Positions 53,979 to 63,159 are shown, numbered from the stretch's first letter. The stretch is 64,000 nucleotides of DNA from Collinsella tanakaei (GCF_016902615.1 NZ_JACJMB010000005.1:1-64000); one strand, 5' to 3'. A program made the numbers and translations. Notes: generated by a model not told the origin, from the letters alone.

Positions 53979-54934
53979 CCGATGAGGTCGAATCCCCCGT
54001 ATGCGACGGCAACCCCGTCATCGCGATCGTGGGACCGACGGCATCCGGCAAGAGCGCCATCGCCGATCTGGTAGCGCGTGAGCTGGATGCGCCTGTGATC
54101 TCGGCCGACGCGATGCAGGTGTATCGCGGGATGGATATCGGTACGGCGAAAACGCCCGTGGCCGAGCGCCTCGTGCCGCTGCTTCTGGTGGATATCGTTG
54201 ACGCCGACGAGGAGTATTCGGCTGCCCTGTTCCAGCGCGACGCGCGCGCCGAGATCGATCGTGTGCGCGCGTCCGGCACGGCGGCCGTGCTCTGCGGCGG
54301 GACGGGTCTCTATGTCCGCGCGGCCCTGGATGATATGCGCTTTCCCGCCGGTCAGCTCGAAAGCGAAGCCCGCGTCCGCTATCAGCGGATGGCTGAGGAG
54401 CTGGGAGATGAAGGCATCCATGCGCACTTGGCGTCGCTCGATCCCGCGAGTGCCGCCCTCATCCATCCCCACAACGTTCGCCGTACCATCCGTGCGCTCG
54501 AGATGCTTGATGAGGGAACGTCCTATGCCGTCCAGCAGAGTGGCTTTGCGACACCGCGCCCGTACTATCCGAGCCTTCAGTTCGGTCTCACGATGGGGCG
54601 GGAGCGTCTGTATCGCCGCATCAATGACCGCGTGGATGCGATGATCGCAGCGGGGCTCGTCGAGGAGGTACGCGGGCTTATGGAGTCCGGCATGGCCGAC
54701 GCGCTGACGTCGCGCCAGGCGATCGGCTACAAGGAGATCATCGAGGCGCTTCAGGGCACGGTCGCGCTCGAGGAGGCTATCGAGACGGTCAAGATGCGGT
54801 CACGTCGGTATGCGAAGCGGCAGCTCTCGTGGTTTCGTCGCGACAAGCGCGTCGAGTGGCTCGATATGGATGAGATGGATGCGCAGCAGGCCGCTGCACG
54901 AATCGTTGGGCGGTATCGGAAGGTGACGGAGTGA
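53975..54934 (+). CDS. miaA: tRNA dimethylallyltransferase MiaA
   Basis: The 319-residue enzyme transfers the dimethylallyl group to A37 of tRNAs reading UNN codons. It has the P-loop IVGPTASGKSAIA near 18, SADAMQVYRGMDIGTAK, VLCGGTGLYVRA, and RQAIGYKEI with a C-terminal RRYAKRQLSWFRRD. It overlaps miaB and hflX by four bases each, forming a tightly coupled trio. Confidence 0.95.
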   Translation: MTDEVESPVCDGNPVIAIVGPTASGKSAIADLVARELDAPVISADAMQVYRGMDIGTAKTPVAERLVPLLLVDIVDADEEYSAALFQRDARAEIDRVRASGTAAVLCGGTGLYVRAALDDMRFPAGQLESEARVRYQRMAEELGDEGIHAHLASLDPASAALIHPHNVRRTIRALEMLDEGTSYAVQQSGFATPRPYYPSLQFGLTMGRERLYRRINDRVDAMIAAGLVEEVRGLMESGMADALTSRQAIGYKEIIEALQGTVALEEAIETVKMRSRRYAKRQLSWFRRDKRVEWLDMDEMDAQQAAARIVGRYRKVTE

Positions 54935-56220
54935 GTAGGTTTTCGTTTCTGTCTACCGCTGTCGAACCCGAGCGGGCGATCCTCGTCGGTGTGGAATGGC
55001 GCGATGCGGCATGGCCGGTCGAGCGCTCGCTCGACGAGCTCGAGCGCCTGGCCGATACGGCCGGCGCCGTCGTGGTCGGACGCATCTCGCAACGGCTTGA
55101 CCGCCCGGTTCCGAAGTCGATCATCGGATCGGGCAAGGTTGAGGAGCTGAAGTCGCTCGTCCATCGGCTCGATGCCGACGTGGTGATCTTCGATGAGGAT
55201 CTCACCCCCGCTCAGCAATCGCACCTCGAGCGCACCATCGGCGAACCCACGAAGATCATCGACCGGACGGCGCTGATCCTCGATATCTTCGGTCTGCATG
55301 CGACGACGCGTGAGGGCAGGCTGCAGGTTCAGCTCGCGCAGCTGCAGTACCTGCTGCCTCGGTTGCGCGGCATGTGGTCGCACCTGGCAAAAGAGCAGAC
55401 GCGCGGCGGTATCGGCAGCCGTTTCGGCCAGGGCGAAAGCCAGCTCGAGGTCGACCGGCGCCTGATCCGCAACCGCATCGCCGCGCTGCGGCGCGAGCTG
55501 CGCGAGCTTGAGAAGCGCCGGGGGGTGCAGGCGAAGAGCCGTATCGCCTCCGACTCGTTCCGCATCGCGTTGGCCGGATATACGAACGCCGGCAAATCCA
55601 CCTTTCTGAACGCCCTCACGGGGGCTCAGGTCCTCGCTGAAGACAAGCTGTTCGCCACCCTTGACCCCACGACGCGCGCGTATGCGCTGCCCGGTGGGCG
55701 GTCGGTGACGATTACGGATACGGTCGGTTTCATCCAGAAGCTCCCGCACGGTCTGGTCGAGGCGTTCAAGTCGACGCTTTCCGAGGTCCTCGGGGCCGAT
55801 CTTATCCTGAAGGTCATCGATATCTCCGATGAGGACCACGAGCGCCAGGCCGAGGCGGTCGACCGCGTGCTCGATGAGATCGGTGCCGGCGAGCGCCCGT
55901 CCGTTACGGTGTACAACAAGATCGATCTGGTGGATTCTGACGAACTGTGCGCCCTGCGGCGCCGTCATCCCCAGGCGATCTTCTTCTCCGCGCTCACCAA
56001 AGAGGGGCTCGATGAGCTGTTGAGCCGCCTGTCTGCCGAGGCTGCGGCGACCGACCGTCTCATCAGCGCTGACATCCCGTATCGCGAGGGGACTCTGCTC
56101 AAGGTGGTGCGCGAGCAGGGGAGCGTCATCAGCGAGGAGTTCCACGGCGAGGGCGTTCACATCGTGGCGAAGGTACCCGAGCGCATCGCCGGTGCGCTCG
56201 CGCGGTATGCGGTCGAGTAG
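54931..56220 (+). CDS. hflX: Ribosome-splitting GTPase HflX
   Basis: The 429-residue protein has the HflX N-terminal domain (SIIGSGKVEELKSLV, FDEDLTPAQQSHLE, RTALILDIFGLHATTREG), a coiled linker with GIGSRFGQGESQLE, and the GTPase domain with AGYTNAGKSTFLNAL near 218, FATLDPTTR, DTVGFIQKLPHGLVEAFKST-type G3 region and NKIDLVD. It rescues stalled ribosomes. The start is GTG 54931 in a GTGA overlap with miaA. Confidence 0.95.
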   Translation: MSRFSFLSTAVEPERAILVGVEWRDAAWPVERSLDELERLADTAGAVVVGRISQRLDRPVPKSIIGSGKVEELKSLVHRLDADVVIFDEDLTPAQQSHLERTIGEPTKIIDRTALILDIFGLHATTREGRLQVQLAQLQYLLPRLRGMWSHLAKEQTRGGIGSRFGQGESQLEVDRRLIRNRIAALRRELRELEKRRGVQAKSRIASDSFRIALAGYTNAGKSTFLNALTGAQVLAEDKLFATLDPTTRAYALPGGRSVTITDTVGFIQKLPHGLVEAFKSTLSEVLGADLILKVIDISDEDHERQAEAVDRVLDEIGAGERPSVTVYNKIDLVDSDELCALRRRHPQAIFFSALTKEGLDELLSRLSAEAAATDRLISADIPYREGTLLKVVREQGSVISEEFHGEGVHIVAKVPERIAGALARYAVE

Positions 56221-56250
56221 ATCCTGCTTTGCTTGGGGCATCGCGTCTGG

Positions 56251-56991
56251 CTAGGTGATGAGCGCCAGGGCCTCGAAGACCACGACGAGAAGCACCTGGT
56301 GTACGAGGTAGACCGCCAGGCTGTGGCGTCCGATGAAGGCAAGCGGCTTCACGTCGATGCGCTGCATCCAGGTGGGATACCCTCTAGGGTGCGTCTTGGC
56401 GAACAGCGTCGTCGCATACGTGCCCGCGAGATACATGAACGTGAAGGGGATCATCGGGTAGTAATCGCCTGAGGTGAAGGTCGGCCCGGGGAATCCGAGC
56501 CAGGCAAGTCCCTCGAAGGTCACGCGGGTATCGGGAACCGTATAGGTTGCGGCAAACAACGCAAGGCAGATGAGCAGACCGGCAGTCGGCGGTATGCGCG
56601 TGAGAGCCGGCGCCGCGAACGCATACAGCAGCGTGCTTGCCGCCATGCAGAACAGGATGCCGAACGAGATGGGGGTATCCACGGCGGCGATGGTCGTGGC
56701 GACCCATACGAGCAGGGCAGCTGCTGCGTATCGAGCACCGCGTCGGGCGTTGTTGCGGCTGAAGGTGCACATCCAGCCGGCGAGCGCCAGAAAGACCCAG
56801 CTGATCGACGCGCGCCAGACGTTTTGGATGACGGGGTTCAAAAACCAATCGAGACCGTATCCGTAGATGTAGGCAGCATCATAGGCTGCATGGAAGCAGA
56901 CCATCGAGATGACGGTGAAACCGCGCAGCGTGTCGAAAAACGGAATGCGGCCGCCGTGCGGCCGCGTTTGCTCCTGATGCGTAGCTGCCAT
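56251..56991 (-). CDS. DUF1624 / heparan-alpha-glucosaminide acetyltransferase-like membrane protein
   Basis: The 246-residue protein has about seven hydrophobic helices and begins with RIPFFDTLRGFTVISMVCFHA, the usual start of the DUF1624 membrane acyltransferase-like family, then ends with FIGRHSLAVYLVHQVLL, the family's last helix. The substrate is unknown. Its ATG is two bases after the lexA stop, so it is cotranscribed with lexA and probably damage-inducible. Cell-envelope modification is a guess from the family. Confidence 0.82.
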   Translation of the reverse strand: MAATHQEQTRPHGGRIPFFDTLRGFTVISMVCFHAAYDAAYIYGYGLDWFLNPVIQNVWRASISWVFLALAGWMCTFSRNNARRGARYAAAALLVWVATTIAAVDTPISFGILFCMAASTLLYAFAAPALTRIPPTAGLLICLALFAATYTVPDTRVTFEGLAWLGFPGPTFTSGDYYPMIPFTFMYLAGTYATTLFAKTHPRGYPTWMQRIDVKPLAFIGRHSLAVYLVHQVLLVVVFEALALIT

Positions 56992-56993
56992 GG

Positions 56994-57632
56994 CTACATG
57001 CGGCGCATCAGGCCGACGACCTTGCCCAGGATCGCGGGATTGGTGGCGAAGATGGGCTCCATCGCATCATTTTCAGGCTGCAGGCGCACGCGACCCTGCT
57101 CCTTGTAGAAGGTCTTGACCGTCGCCTCGCCGTCGATCATCGCGACGACGATCTCTCCGTTCATCGCGCTGTGCTGTTCCCGGACGATGATGTAGTCGCC
57201 GTTGAAGATACCGGCGTTGATCATCGAGTTGCCGTGAACCTCGAGGATAAACGAGCTCGAATCTGTGGCGATCTCGGTCGGCAGCGTGAAGGTGTCCTCG
57301 ATGTTCTGCTCGGCGAGAATGGGGATACCCGCGGCCACGCGCCCAACGAGGGGCAGCGACACGGTGCCGCGGCTTGCCGCCTGTGTGACCTCGGGAGTCT
57401 TCTCAGATTCCGCATCCCGCTCGAACACCTCGAGCGCGCGGGGTTTCGTCTTGTCGCGCTTGATGAGGCCGTGATCCTCAAGGGCGGCGAGGTGCGCGTG
57501 GACGGTGGAGGGGGAGGAGAGCCCGACGGCCGCGGCCATCTCGCGCACGCTGGGCGGATAGCCCTTTTCATGCTGGTAGGCGCGTATGAAGTCGTAGATC
57601 TGCTGCTGGCGCTTCGTGATGCTGCGGGCCAT
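56994..57632 (-). CDS. lexA: SOS repressor LexA
   Basis: The 212-residue repressor has an N-terminal winged helix ([34 protein letters not shown]) and a C-terminal S24 protease domain. The cleavage bond Ala101-Gly102, catalytic Ser136 in VHGNSMI and Lys173 in TVKTFY are all present. ATG 57632 follows GAAAGGAG on the minus strand. Three LexA boxes lie between it and the divergent LysM gene, consistent with autorepression. Confidence 0.97.
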   Translation of the reverse strand: MARSITKRQQQIYDFIRAYQHEKGYPPSVREMAAAVGLSSPSTVHAHLAALEDHGLIKRDKTKPRALEVFERDAESEKTPEVTQAASRGTVSLPLVGRVAAGIPILAEQNIEDTFTLPTEIATDSSSFILEVHGNSMINAGIFNGDYIIVREQHSAMNGEIVVAMIDGEATVKTFYKEQGRVRLQPENDAMEPIFATNPAILGKVVGLMRRM

Positions 57633-57647
57633 GTGCGCTCCTTTCAA

Positions 57648-57719
57648 CCAAACAGATGTTCGATTTCTCATTGACGGGGAACAACTGTTCGACCATAATC
57701 ATATACGAACACGCGTTCT
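57648..57719. promoter_or_regulatory. Divergent SOS control region with three LexA boxes
   Basis: Boxes: GAACAACTGTTC at 57679-57690, GAACACGCGTTC at 57707-57718, and a weaker AAACAGATGTTC at 57650-57661. On the plus strand TTGACG (57671-57676), a 17-base spacer and CATAAT (57694-57699) form a promoter for the LysM gene, with the first box in the spacer exactly as in the recA promoter. A minus-strand lexA promoter is expected here, but its hexamers are not clear. Confidence 0.9.
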
Positions 57720-57786
57720 CACGCCAGAAAAATGTCCGCGCGAGGCGATATACCTACCATCGTCAACAAGACGAGAGGAGATATAC

Positions 57787-58209
57787 ATGAACGGCACCAC
57801 CTACACCTCCGGCAACCTTGCTCTCGCATACGAGCCCGCTCATACCGCGTTTACCGTTGTCAACGGTACGAAGGGCCTTGTTTCTGCGAGCACGACCGCT
57901 GCCGCCCTCGTTCGTCCGCTTGCCCGGCGCGTGGCGTCCTACCTGTGTGCCGTCGCCATCGTCATCGGTGCCGTCTTCGCGGGTCTGTCCTTTCTGTCTT
58001 TGGACCAGACCGCCTACGATCAGGCCCTAGCCTCTTCGGATCGCCTCGAGATCGTCGTCCAGCCGAGCGACACGCTCTGGTCCATCGCGGATGCCCATCC
58101 CGCCGATGGCGTCGGCACGCGTGAGACCGTGAGCATCGTCCGCGCCTGGAACGATCTTTCCGACGGCATGCTGCGCGCCGGACAGAGGCTGGTCGTTCCT
58201 GCGCGCTAA
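57787..58209 (+). CDS. LysM membrane protein, likely SOS division inhibitor (YneA-like)
   Basis: The 140-residue protein has a cytoplasmic N-terminus, one transmembrane helix (about 50-70) and an extracellular LysM domain beginning LEIVVQPSDTLWSIADAHP and ending GQRLVVPAR. Divergent arrangement with lexA and a LexA box in its promoter match the lexA-yneA locus of Bacillus, where YneA blocks septation after DNA damage. Sequence similarity to YneA outside the LysM and membrane layout is low, so the role is inferred from context. ATG 57787 follows GAGAGGAG. Confidence 0.82.
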   Translation: MNGTTYTSGNLALAYEPAHTAFTVVNGTKGLVSASTTAAALVRPLARRVASYLCAVAIVIGAVFAGLSFLSLDQTAYDQALASSDRLEIVVQPSDTLWSIADAHPADGVGTRETVSIVRAWNDLSDGMLRAGQRLVVPAR

Positions 58210-58333
58210 CGCTTGACACACCGGCGTTTCCATCGGCTTTCGGTTAGTTAAAAGACGGGCTCGTGCCGATTCCCACCGTGATGCGTGGTATCCTGAACAA
58301 CGTTCCTCGGCAGACGAACAGGAAAGGGGTTCC

Positions 58334-58777
58334 ATGCGCTGTCCCAAATGCGGCAAGGACGATACCCGTGTCGTCGATTCCCGTATGCAAGACGCCACCA
58401 ATGCCATCAAGCGTCGCCGCGAGTGCCGTTCATGCGGATACCGCTTCACGACGTTTGAGCGCTGCGAGGATCCCATTGAGGTTATCAAGCGCGACGGGAC
58501 GACGCAGCCCTTCGACCGCAACAAGCTGCTCGTGGGCCTGATGCGCGCCACCTCCAAGCGCGATATCGACCTTTCCGCTCTCAACGGGCTGATCGACGAT
58601 ATCGAGCATGAGCTCCGCGGTCGCACGCTCACGGCCGTCGAATCCGACGAGATCGGCGAGATGGTCCTGAAGCGTCTCCAGAAGCTCGATAAGGTCGCCT
58701 ATATTCGCTTTGCTTCTGTTTACCGGGATTTTCAGGATGTCGATGAGTTCATCGATGAACTCAACAGGTTGAGGTGA
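58334..58777 (+). CDS. nrdR: Transcriptional repressor NrdR
   Basis: The 147-residue protein has the N-terminal zinc ribbon MRCPKCGKDDTRVVDSR with CRSCGYRFTTFER, and an ATP-cone domain (VIKRDGTTQPFDRNKLLVG). It senses ATP/dATP and represses ribonucleotide reductase genes. AAAGGGG precedes its start. It is paired with dut, so two dNTP-pool genes lie together. Confidence 0.96.
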   Translation: MRCPKCGKDDTRVVDSRMQDATNAIKRRRECRSCGYRFTTFERCEDPIEVIKRDGTTQPFDRNKLLVGLMRATSKRDIDLSALNGLIDDIEHELRGRTLTAVESDEIGEMVLKRLQKLDKVAYIRFASVYRDFQDVDEFIDELNRLR

Positions 58778-58781
58778 TGTG

Positions 58782-59225
58782 ATGCAGGAATTGAACGTCT
58801 CGATCAAGCGGCTCGACCCATCGGTTCAGCTGCCTTCTTACGCGTATGAAGGGGATGCCGGACTTGATTTGCGTGCAAACGAGACGGTGACGATCGCTCC
58901 GTTCGAGCGCGTCTTGATTCCTACGGGTCTCGCCATCGGCCTGCCCGACGGGTACGCCGGCTTCGTGCAGCCCCGCAGCGGCCTTGCGCTGAAGGTCGGC
59001 CTTTCCATCGCGAACACGCCCGGTCTCATCGATGCGCACTATCGCGGCGAGCTCAAGGTCATCGCCGTCAATCTCGACGCGCATGAACCTATCGTTATCG
59101 AGCGCGGTGAGCGCATCGCGCAGCTCGTGATCCAGCAGGTCCCCGTTGTGCATCTGGTTGAGGTCGATGAACTCGATGCGACCGATCGCGGGACGGGTGG
59201 ATTCGGTTCCAGCGGTACCGTCTAA
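58782..59225 (+). CDS. dut: Deoxyuridine 5'-triphosphate nucleotidohydrolase
   Basis: The 147-residue trimeric dUTPase has all five motifs: AGLDLRA near 28, PRSGLALK near 66, GLIDAHYRGELKV, RIAQLVIQQV and the C-terminal RGTGGFGSSGT. It hydrolyses dUTP to dUMP. ATG 58782 is favoured because GAGGTGATG lies just upstream; GTG 58779 is possible. Confidence 0.95.
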   Translation: MQELNVSIKRLDPSVQLPSYAYEGDAGLDLRANETVTIAPFERVLIPTGLAIGLPDGYAGFVQPRSGLALKVGLSIANTPGLIDAHYRGELKVIAVNLDAHEPIVIERGERIAQLVIQQVPVVHLVEVDELDATDRGTGGFGSSGTV

Positions 59226-59241
59226 GGCGGTGCCGAAGAAT

Positions 59242-59268
59242 AAGCGCCCCACAGGGGGCGCTTTTGTC
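59242..59268 (+). terminator. Terminator after dut
   Basis: AAGCGCCCC and GGGGCGCTT around a short loop, followed by TTG. It ends the nrdR-dut unit and lies 20 bases before the permease ribosome binding site. Confidence 0.85.
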
Positions 59269-59290
59269 GTTTCTGAGGGGGAAAGGGAAC

Positions 59291-60604
59291 ATGGAACAGT
59301 TCTTCAAATTGGGTGAGCGCGGCTCATCGGTGTCGACCGAGCTGAGGGCGGGTCTTACGACCTTCTTGGCTATGGCCTACATCATCGTTGTCAACCCGCT
59401 GATTCTTGAGGCGGGCGGCGTACCCATGACGGCTGCGGTGACGGCCACCTGCGTGGGCGCCGGCGTCATGACGATCGCGATGGGTCTTTTCGCCAACCGT
59501 CCTCTTGCCTGCGCGTCGGGCATGGGCATCAACTCCATCGTCGCCTACACGCTGTGCGGCGCGATGGGCCTCGGTTGGCAGACGGCCATGGCGGTCGTGT
59601 TCATCGAGGGTATCGCCATTCTTCTGCTCGTGCTCTGTGGTCTGCGCGAGGCCATCATGGACGCGATTCCGGTCTCGCTGCGCCACGGCATCTCCATCGG
59701 CCTGGGTCTCTTCATCGCGATGATCGGCCTGAAGGACGGCGGCATCATCCTCGCGAATGAGGACACGCTCGTCGCGCTCGGCAACGTGACCGATCCGACG
59801 TTCCTCGTCGGCTTCATCTCCATCGTCGCCACGGTCATCCTGTATTCCATGAGCATCAAGGGCTCGCTGCTGTGGGGCATCCTCATCGCCGCTATCTGCG
59901 GTATTCCGCTGGGTGTCACCCAGGCCCCGACCGGTGTCGTCGCCCCGCTCGATTTCTCGACGTTCGGCGCGCCCTTCATGGCCGATGCCGACGGCGTGAT
60001 GGGTATCGTGAAGGCCATCACGACCCCGACGATCCTGCTGTTCGCGTTCTCGCTCATGATGAGCGACTTCTTCGACACCATGGGTACCGCCATGGCCGTC
60101 GCGAAGCAGGGCGAGTTTTTGACCGATGACGGCAAGGTCGAGGACATCAAGCCGATCCTTATCGTCGACTCCGCGGCCGCTGCTGTGGGCGGTCTCATGG
60201 GCGCATCGTCCATCACCACGTTCGTCGAGTCCGCCTCGGGCGCCGCTGACGGCGGTCGCTCCGGCCTGACCTCGGTGCTCGCGGGCATCCTGTTTTTGCT
60301 CGCGGCGTTCTTCTCGCCGCTCATCTCCTGCATCAGCTCCGCTGCCACCTGCGGCGCCCTGGTGTTCGTCGGCTTCCTCATGATGAGCGAAGTCACCGAG
60401 ATCGATTGGTTCGACGTGCTCGACGGCTTCCCGACGTTCATGATCATCGCCGGCATCCCGTTCACCTATTCCATCTCGAACGGCATCGGCCTCGGCTTCA
60501 TCACCTACGTCGTCGTCGCCATCGTTACCGGCCGCGTGAAGCAGATTCGCCCGCTCATGTGGGTGGCTGCCGCAGCGTTCTTGGCGTACTTCCTGCTGCT
60601 CTAG
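59291..60604 (+). CDS. NCS2/AzgA-family guanine/hypoxanthine permease
   Basis: The 437-residue membrane transporter has FFKLGERGSSVSTELRAGLTTF at the N-terminus, NPLILEAGG, the MGINSIVAYTLCGAMGLGWQ segment and the family signature MMSDFFDTMGTAMAVAKQG, with about 12 to 14 hydrophobic helices. AzgA-type proteins import hypoxanthine, guanine or adenine with protons; the exact purine is not predictable. ATG 59291 follows GAAAGGG. No purine riboswitch is seen; the leader is only 25 bases from the dut terminator. Confidence 0.92.
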   Translation: MEQFFKLGERGSSVSTELRAGLTTFLAMAYIIVVNPLILEAGGVPMTAAVTATCVGAGVMTIAMGLFANRPLACASGMGINSIVAYTLCGAMGLGWQTAMAVVFIEGIAILLLVLCGLREAIMDAIPVSLRHGISIGLGLFIAMIGLKDGGIILANEDTLVALGNVTDPTFLVGFISIVATVILYSMSIKGSLLWGILIAAICGIPLGVTQAPTGVVAPLDFSTFGAPFMADADGVMGIVKAITTPTILLFAFSLMMSDFFDTMGTAMAVAKQGEFLTDDGKVEDIKPILIVDSAAAAVGGLMGASSITTFVESASGAADGGRSGLTSVLAGILFLLAAFFSPLISCISSAATCGALVFVGFLMMSEVTEIDWFDVLDGFPTFMIIAGIPFTYSISNGIGLGFITYVVVAIVTGRVKQIRPLMWVAAAAFLAYFLLL

Positions 60605-60636
60605 ATTCGCTGCGCGCATCCCTAGAACTATGAAAT

Positions 60637-60666
60637 GAATGGGGTCCTCATCGAGGACCCCATTCT
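60637..60666. terminator. Bidirectional terminator
   Basis: GAATGGGGTCCTC and GAGGACCCCATTC around ATC, with TTGT on the plus side and an A/T-rich ATTTCAT on the minus side. It separates the permease from the convergent glycosyltransferase gene. Confidence 0.88.
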
Positions 60667-60684
60667 TGTATCGCTTGGGCACAG

Positions 60685-61995
60685 CTAACGGATGTGGGCG
60701 GGCTTATCGCCCCAATAGAATTCGGCGAAGTGCCGCTCGCGCGTACGGCGCGGTCCGTTCACGAGCCGCATGGTATCGCGCACGATATCCTCTGCGGCGT
60801 GCGGCTTGCGCAGCGGCTCGGCGTTGATCAGGAGCGCCTGCAGGGCCATCGGGTTGTCGTGCAGGTGGCGAAGCGTCAAGATGAGTTCGCGCGACGTCGT
60901 TGCATGCATGCTGGCGCCGAACCCAGTAAGCATCGCCGTGTTGGATTTCTCCTGGCCATATGACTTGCCCAACAGAATCATCGGGAGCCTGGCGCATAGG
61001 CACTCGGTGACGGCCAGACCGCCGGATTTGAGGATCGCGAGGTCGGAGGAGCGCATGAGCGATGCCATGTCCTCGACGTAGTCCAGAACGCTGACGTTCT
61101 CGAGTTTCATGCCCGTGAAGATCCGATTGAGCTTCTGAGCGTAGTCCTTATCGCGCCCCGGCAGGAACACGAAGTGCATCTGCTCGAAGCTGCGCAGGTA
61201 GGGAAGCGTCTCCTCGATGGCTGCTCGAAACCGCACATAGGGCTGCGGCAGGCTCGCACCGGCCATTACGAGTACGATGCGCTTGTCTTTCGGCAAGCCG
61301 AAGCGCTCGCGGCACGCATCGATATCCAATTCATCGTCAAATCCGCCACGGATGGGGATGCCGGTGATGGCGATGCGGGAATCCTCGACATGGCGCGGGC
61401 GGAGCGTCTCGGCCATGAACTCGGTGGCGACGCAGAACAGATCGGTTTCCTTGTGCGGCCACCAGCCTTCCGTCTCGTAGTCGGTCGGGATGCAGACGAG
61501 CGGGTAGTCGATGCCGGTGATCATGCGTGCGCCCACAGCGACGTTCGCGGCGGTGATATGCGTGGCGATCACCGCGATGGGACGTTTGTTCTCGATATAG
61601 GCGTTGAATGCGGGGAACATCACGCGGGACCATCCCGTTCCGCCTCCCCACAGCAGTCGGCCTGTCAGCGTGTAGCGCCAGCAGATATCGTAGATTGGCC
61701 TGGTGGCTCCCGTGAAGGCAGCGGCGGTCTTGTTGCCGTCGAACTTGATGCGGCCGAAGTCCAAGACGTCGATCACCTCAACGCGGACGTTTTCTGGAAT
61801 GCCCTCGGCGCCGCGCATGCGCTCGATCGCCTGCGCGACTGCGTTTGCCGCCGCTCGGTGGCCCGAGCCCACCGAAGCGTGCATGATGGTGATGAGCGGC
61901 GCTCGGGTATCCGTTTCCGCCTGCGCTCCGGTCTCATCCTGAGGCTGATCGGAGGGCACGCCAAGGCGTTCTGGTTGCGAATCCTGCTGGGCCAT
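60685..61995 (-). CDS. MGDG synthase-like / diacylglycerol glycosyltransferase (GT28)
   Basis: The 436-residue protein has the N-terminal MGDG_synth signature IMHASVGSGHRAAANAVAQA near 45, the IATHITAANVA acceptor region and a GT-B C-terminal domain with VLVMAGASL, FLPGRDKDY and ILKSGGLAVTECLCARLP-type nucleotide-sugar site. Homologues (UgtP, MgdA) transfer glucose or galactose to diacylglycerol, giving glycolipids and lipoteichoic-acid anchors. ATG 61995 follows GAGGGAGA on the minus strand. The sugar used is unknown. Confidence 0.88.
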   Translation of the reverse strand: MAQQDSQPERLGVPSDQPQDETGAQAETDTRAPLITIMHASVGSGHRAAANAVAQAIERMRGAEGIPENVRVEVIDVLDFGRIKFDGNKTAAAFTGATRPIYDICWRYTLTGRLLWGGGTGWSRVMFPAFNAYIENKRPIAVIATHITAANVAVGARMITGIDYPLVCIPTDYETEGWWPHKETDLFCVATEFMAETLRPRHVEDSRIAITGIPIRGGFDDELDIDACRERFGLPKDKRIVLVMAGASLPQPYVRFRAAIEETLPYLRSFEQMHFVFLPGRDKDYAQKLNRIFTGMKLENVSVLDYVEDMASLMRSSDLAILKSGGLAVTECLCARLPMILLGKSYGQEKSNTAMLTGFGASMHATTSRELILTLRHLHDNPMALQALLINAEPLRKPHAAEDIVRDTMRLVNGPRRTRERHFAEFYWGDKPAHIR

Positions 61996-62039
61996 CACAT
62001 CTCCCTCGAATACGGTCAGACACCTTATTATTGTACGTG

Positions 62040-62069
62040 TTGCGCTTTTCGATTGAATGAACATAGGAT
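62040..62069 (+). promoter_or_regulatory. Possible trxB promoter
   Basis: TTGCGC at 62040-62045, an 18-base spacer and TAGGAT at 62064-62069, about 80 bases before trxB, in the gap between divergent genes. Confidence 0.45.
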
Positions 62070-62150
62070 ATAGCTGACGTGTGCGCCCTGTGAATGCGAA
62101 TGAACTCAAGTGGGTACGAGAAGGCAAACTTCGTGATGGGAGGATCATCC

Positions 62151-63092
62151 ATGGAAGATGAGAAGATCTACGACGTCGCCATCATCGGCGCCGGCCCTGC
62201 GGGCGCCAGCGCTGCCCTGTATGCGGCTCGGTCCAGCATGTCGACCGCCATCATCGAGCAGGGTATGCCGGGTGGCCAGATCGCCACGACCGATGTGATC
62301 GATAACTATCCCGGACTTCCGGACGTATCGGGTCCCGAGCTCGGCCAGAGGATGCTCGACCATGCGGAAGCGGCGGGTGCCGAGATTGTCTACGCTATGG
62401 TGACGGGCCTTGAGCGGGCCGAGAACGGTACGTTTGTCATCCAAACCGACGGGGACGCCATCTTCGCTTTGAGCGTGATCGTGGCAACCGGTGCCGCGCC
62501 TCGGACCGTCGGCTTTGTGGGCGAGGACACCTTCCGCGGGCGCGGCGTCTCGTATTGCGCGACGTGCGACGGCATGTTCTATCGCGGAAAGAACGTCTTC
62601 GTCGTCGGTGGCGGAAACGCCGCCTGCGAGGAAGGACTCTATCTTTCCCATATTGCCAAGTCGGTCACCATGGTCGTTCGTCGTGACGAGTTCCGAGCTC
62701 CGAAGGGTCGCGTCGACAGCCTGCTTGCGCGCGATAACGTGTCCGTGCGCTATTCGACCTCAATTGCTGAGGTGTCGGGCGAGCAGCTGATCTCTGCGAT
62801 CACGTTTACCGACAACAAGACGGGTTGTTCGGTCACCGAGACGTTCCCGCAGGGGTCGGTCGGCGTGTTCGTGTTTGCGGGAACCGATCCGATTGTCGAG
62901 CTTGTCGCCCCTCTGGTCGACAGGGCGCCCGACGGGGGAGTGCTCACCGACGACGGCATGGCGACCCGGACGCCTGGCCTGTACTGCGCGGGCGATATGC
63001 GTTCCAAGCGCCTGCGCCAGGTCGTGACCGCCGTGAGCGATGGCGCCATCGCAGCGACGTCGGCATATTCTTATGTCGAGGGGCTTCGATAA
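62151..63092 (+). CDS. trxB: Thioredoxin reductase
   Basis: The 313-residue flavoenzyme has FAD motif IIGAGPAGASAALYAAR near 10, GGQIATTDVIDNYPG, the redox pair in SYCATCDGMFYRGK near 141 (C-x2-C), the NADPH motif VVGGGNAACEEGLYL, and the C-terminal GLYCAGDMRSKRLRQVVTAVSDGAIAA-type FAD segment. It reduces thioredoxin with NADPH. ATG 62151 follows GGGAGG; an upstream in-frame start lacks a site. No thioredoxin gene is adjacent. Confidence 0.93.
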   Translation: MEDEKIYDVAIIGAGPAGASAALYAARSSMSTAIIEQGMPGGQIATTDVIDNYPGLPDVSGPELGQRMLDHAEAAGAEIVYAMVTGLERAENGTFVIQTDGDAIFALSVIVATGAAPRTVGFVGEDTFRGRGVSYCATCDGMFYRGKNVFVVGGGNAACEEGLYLSHIAKSVTMVVRRDEFRAPKGRVDSLLARDNVSVRYSTSIAEVSGEQLISAITFTDNKTGCSVTETFPQGSVGVFVFAGTDPIVELVAPLVDRAPDGGVLTDDGMATRTPGLYCAGDMRSKRLRQVVTAVSDGAIAATSAYSYVEGLR

Positions 63093-63159
63093 CGCGGTCG
63101 TCTGCACGTGCTTTCTGAGTGGTGTATACACTTCGGTACCTAACTATATAGGTGATAGG

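Noticed and set aside
58744-58761. Perfect 18-base palindrome GAGTTCATCGATGAACTC
   Set aside because: It lies inside the nrdR coding region, where it encodes the expected FIDEL residues; it is probably a coding coincidence.
59225-59291. Possible purine riboswitch before the NCS2 permease
   Set aside because: The gap holds only the dut terminator and a ribosome binding site; there is no room for an aptamer.
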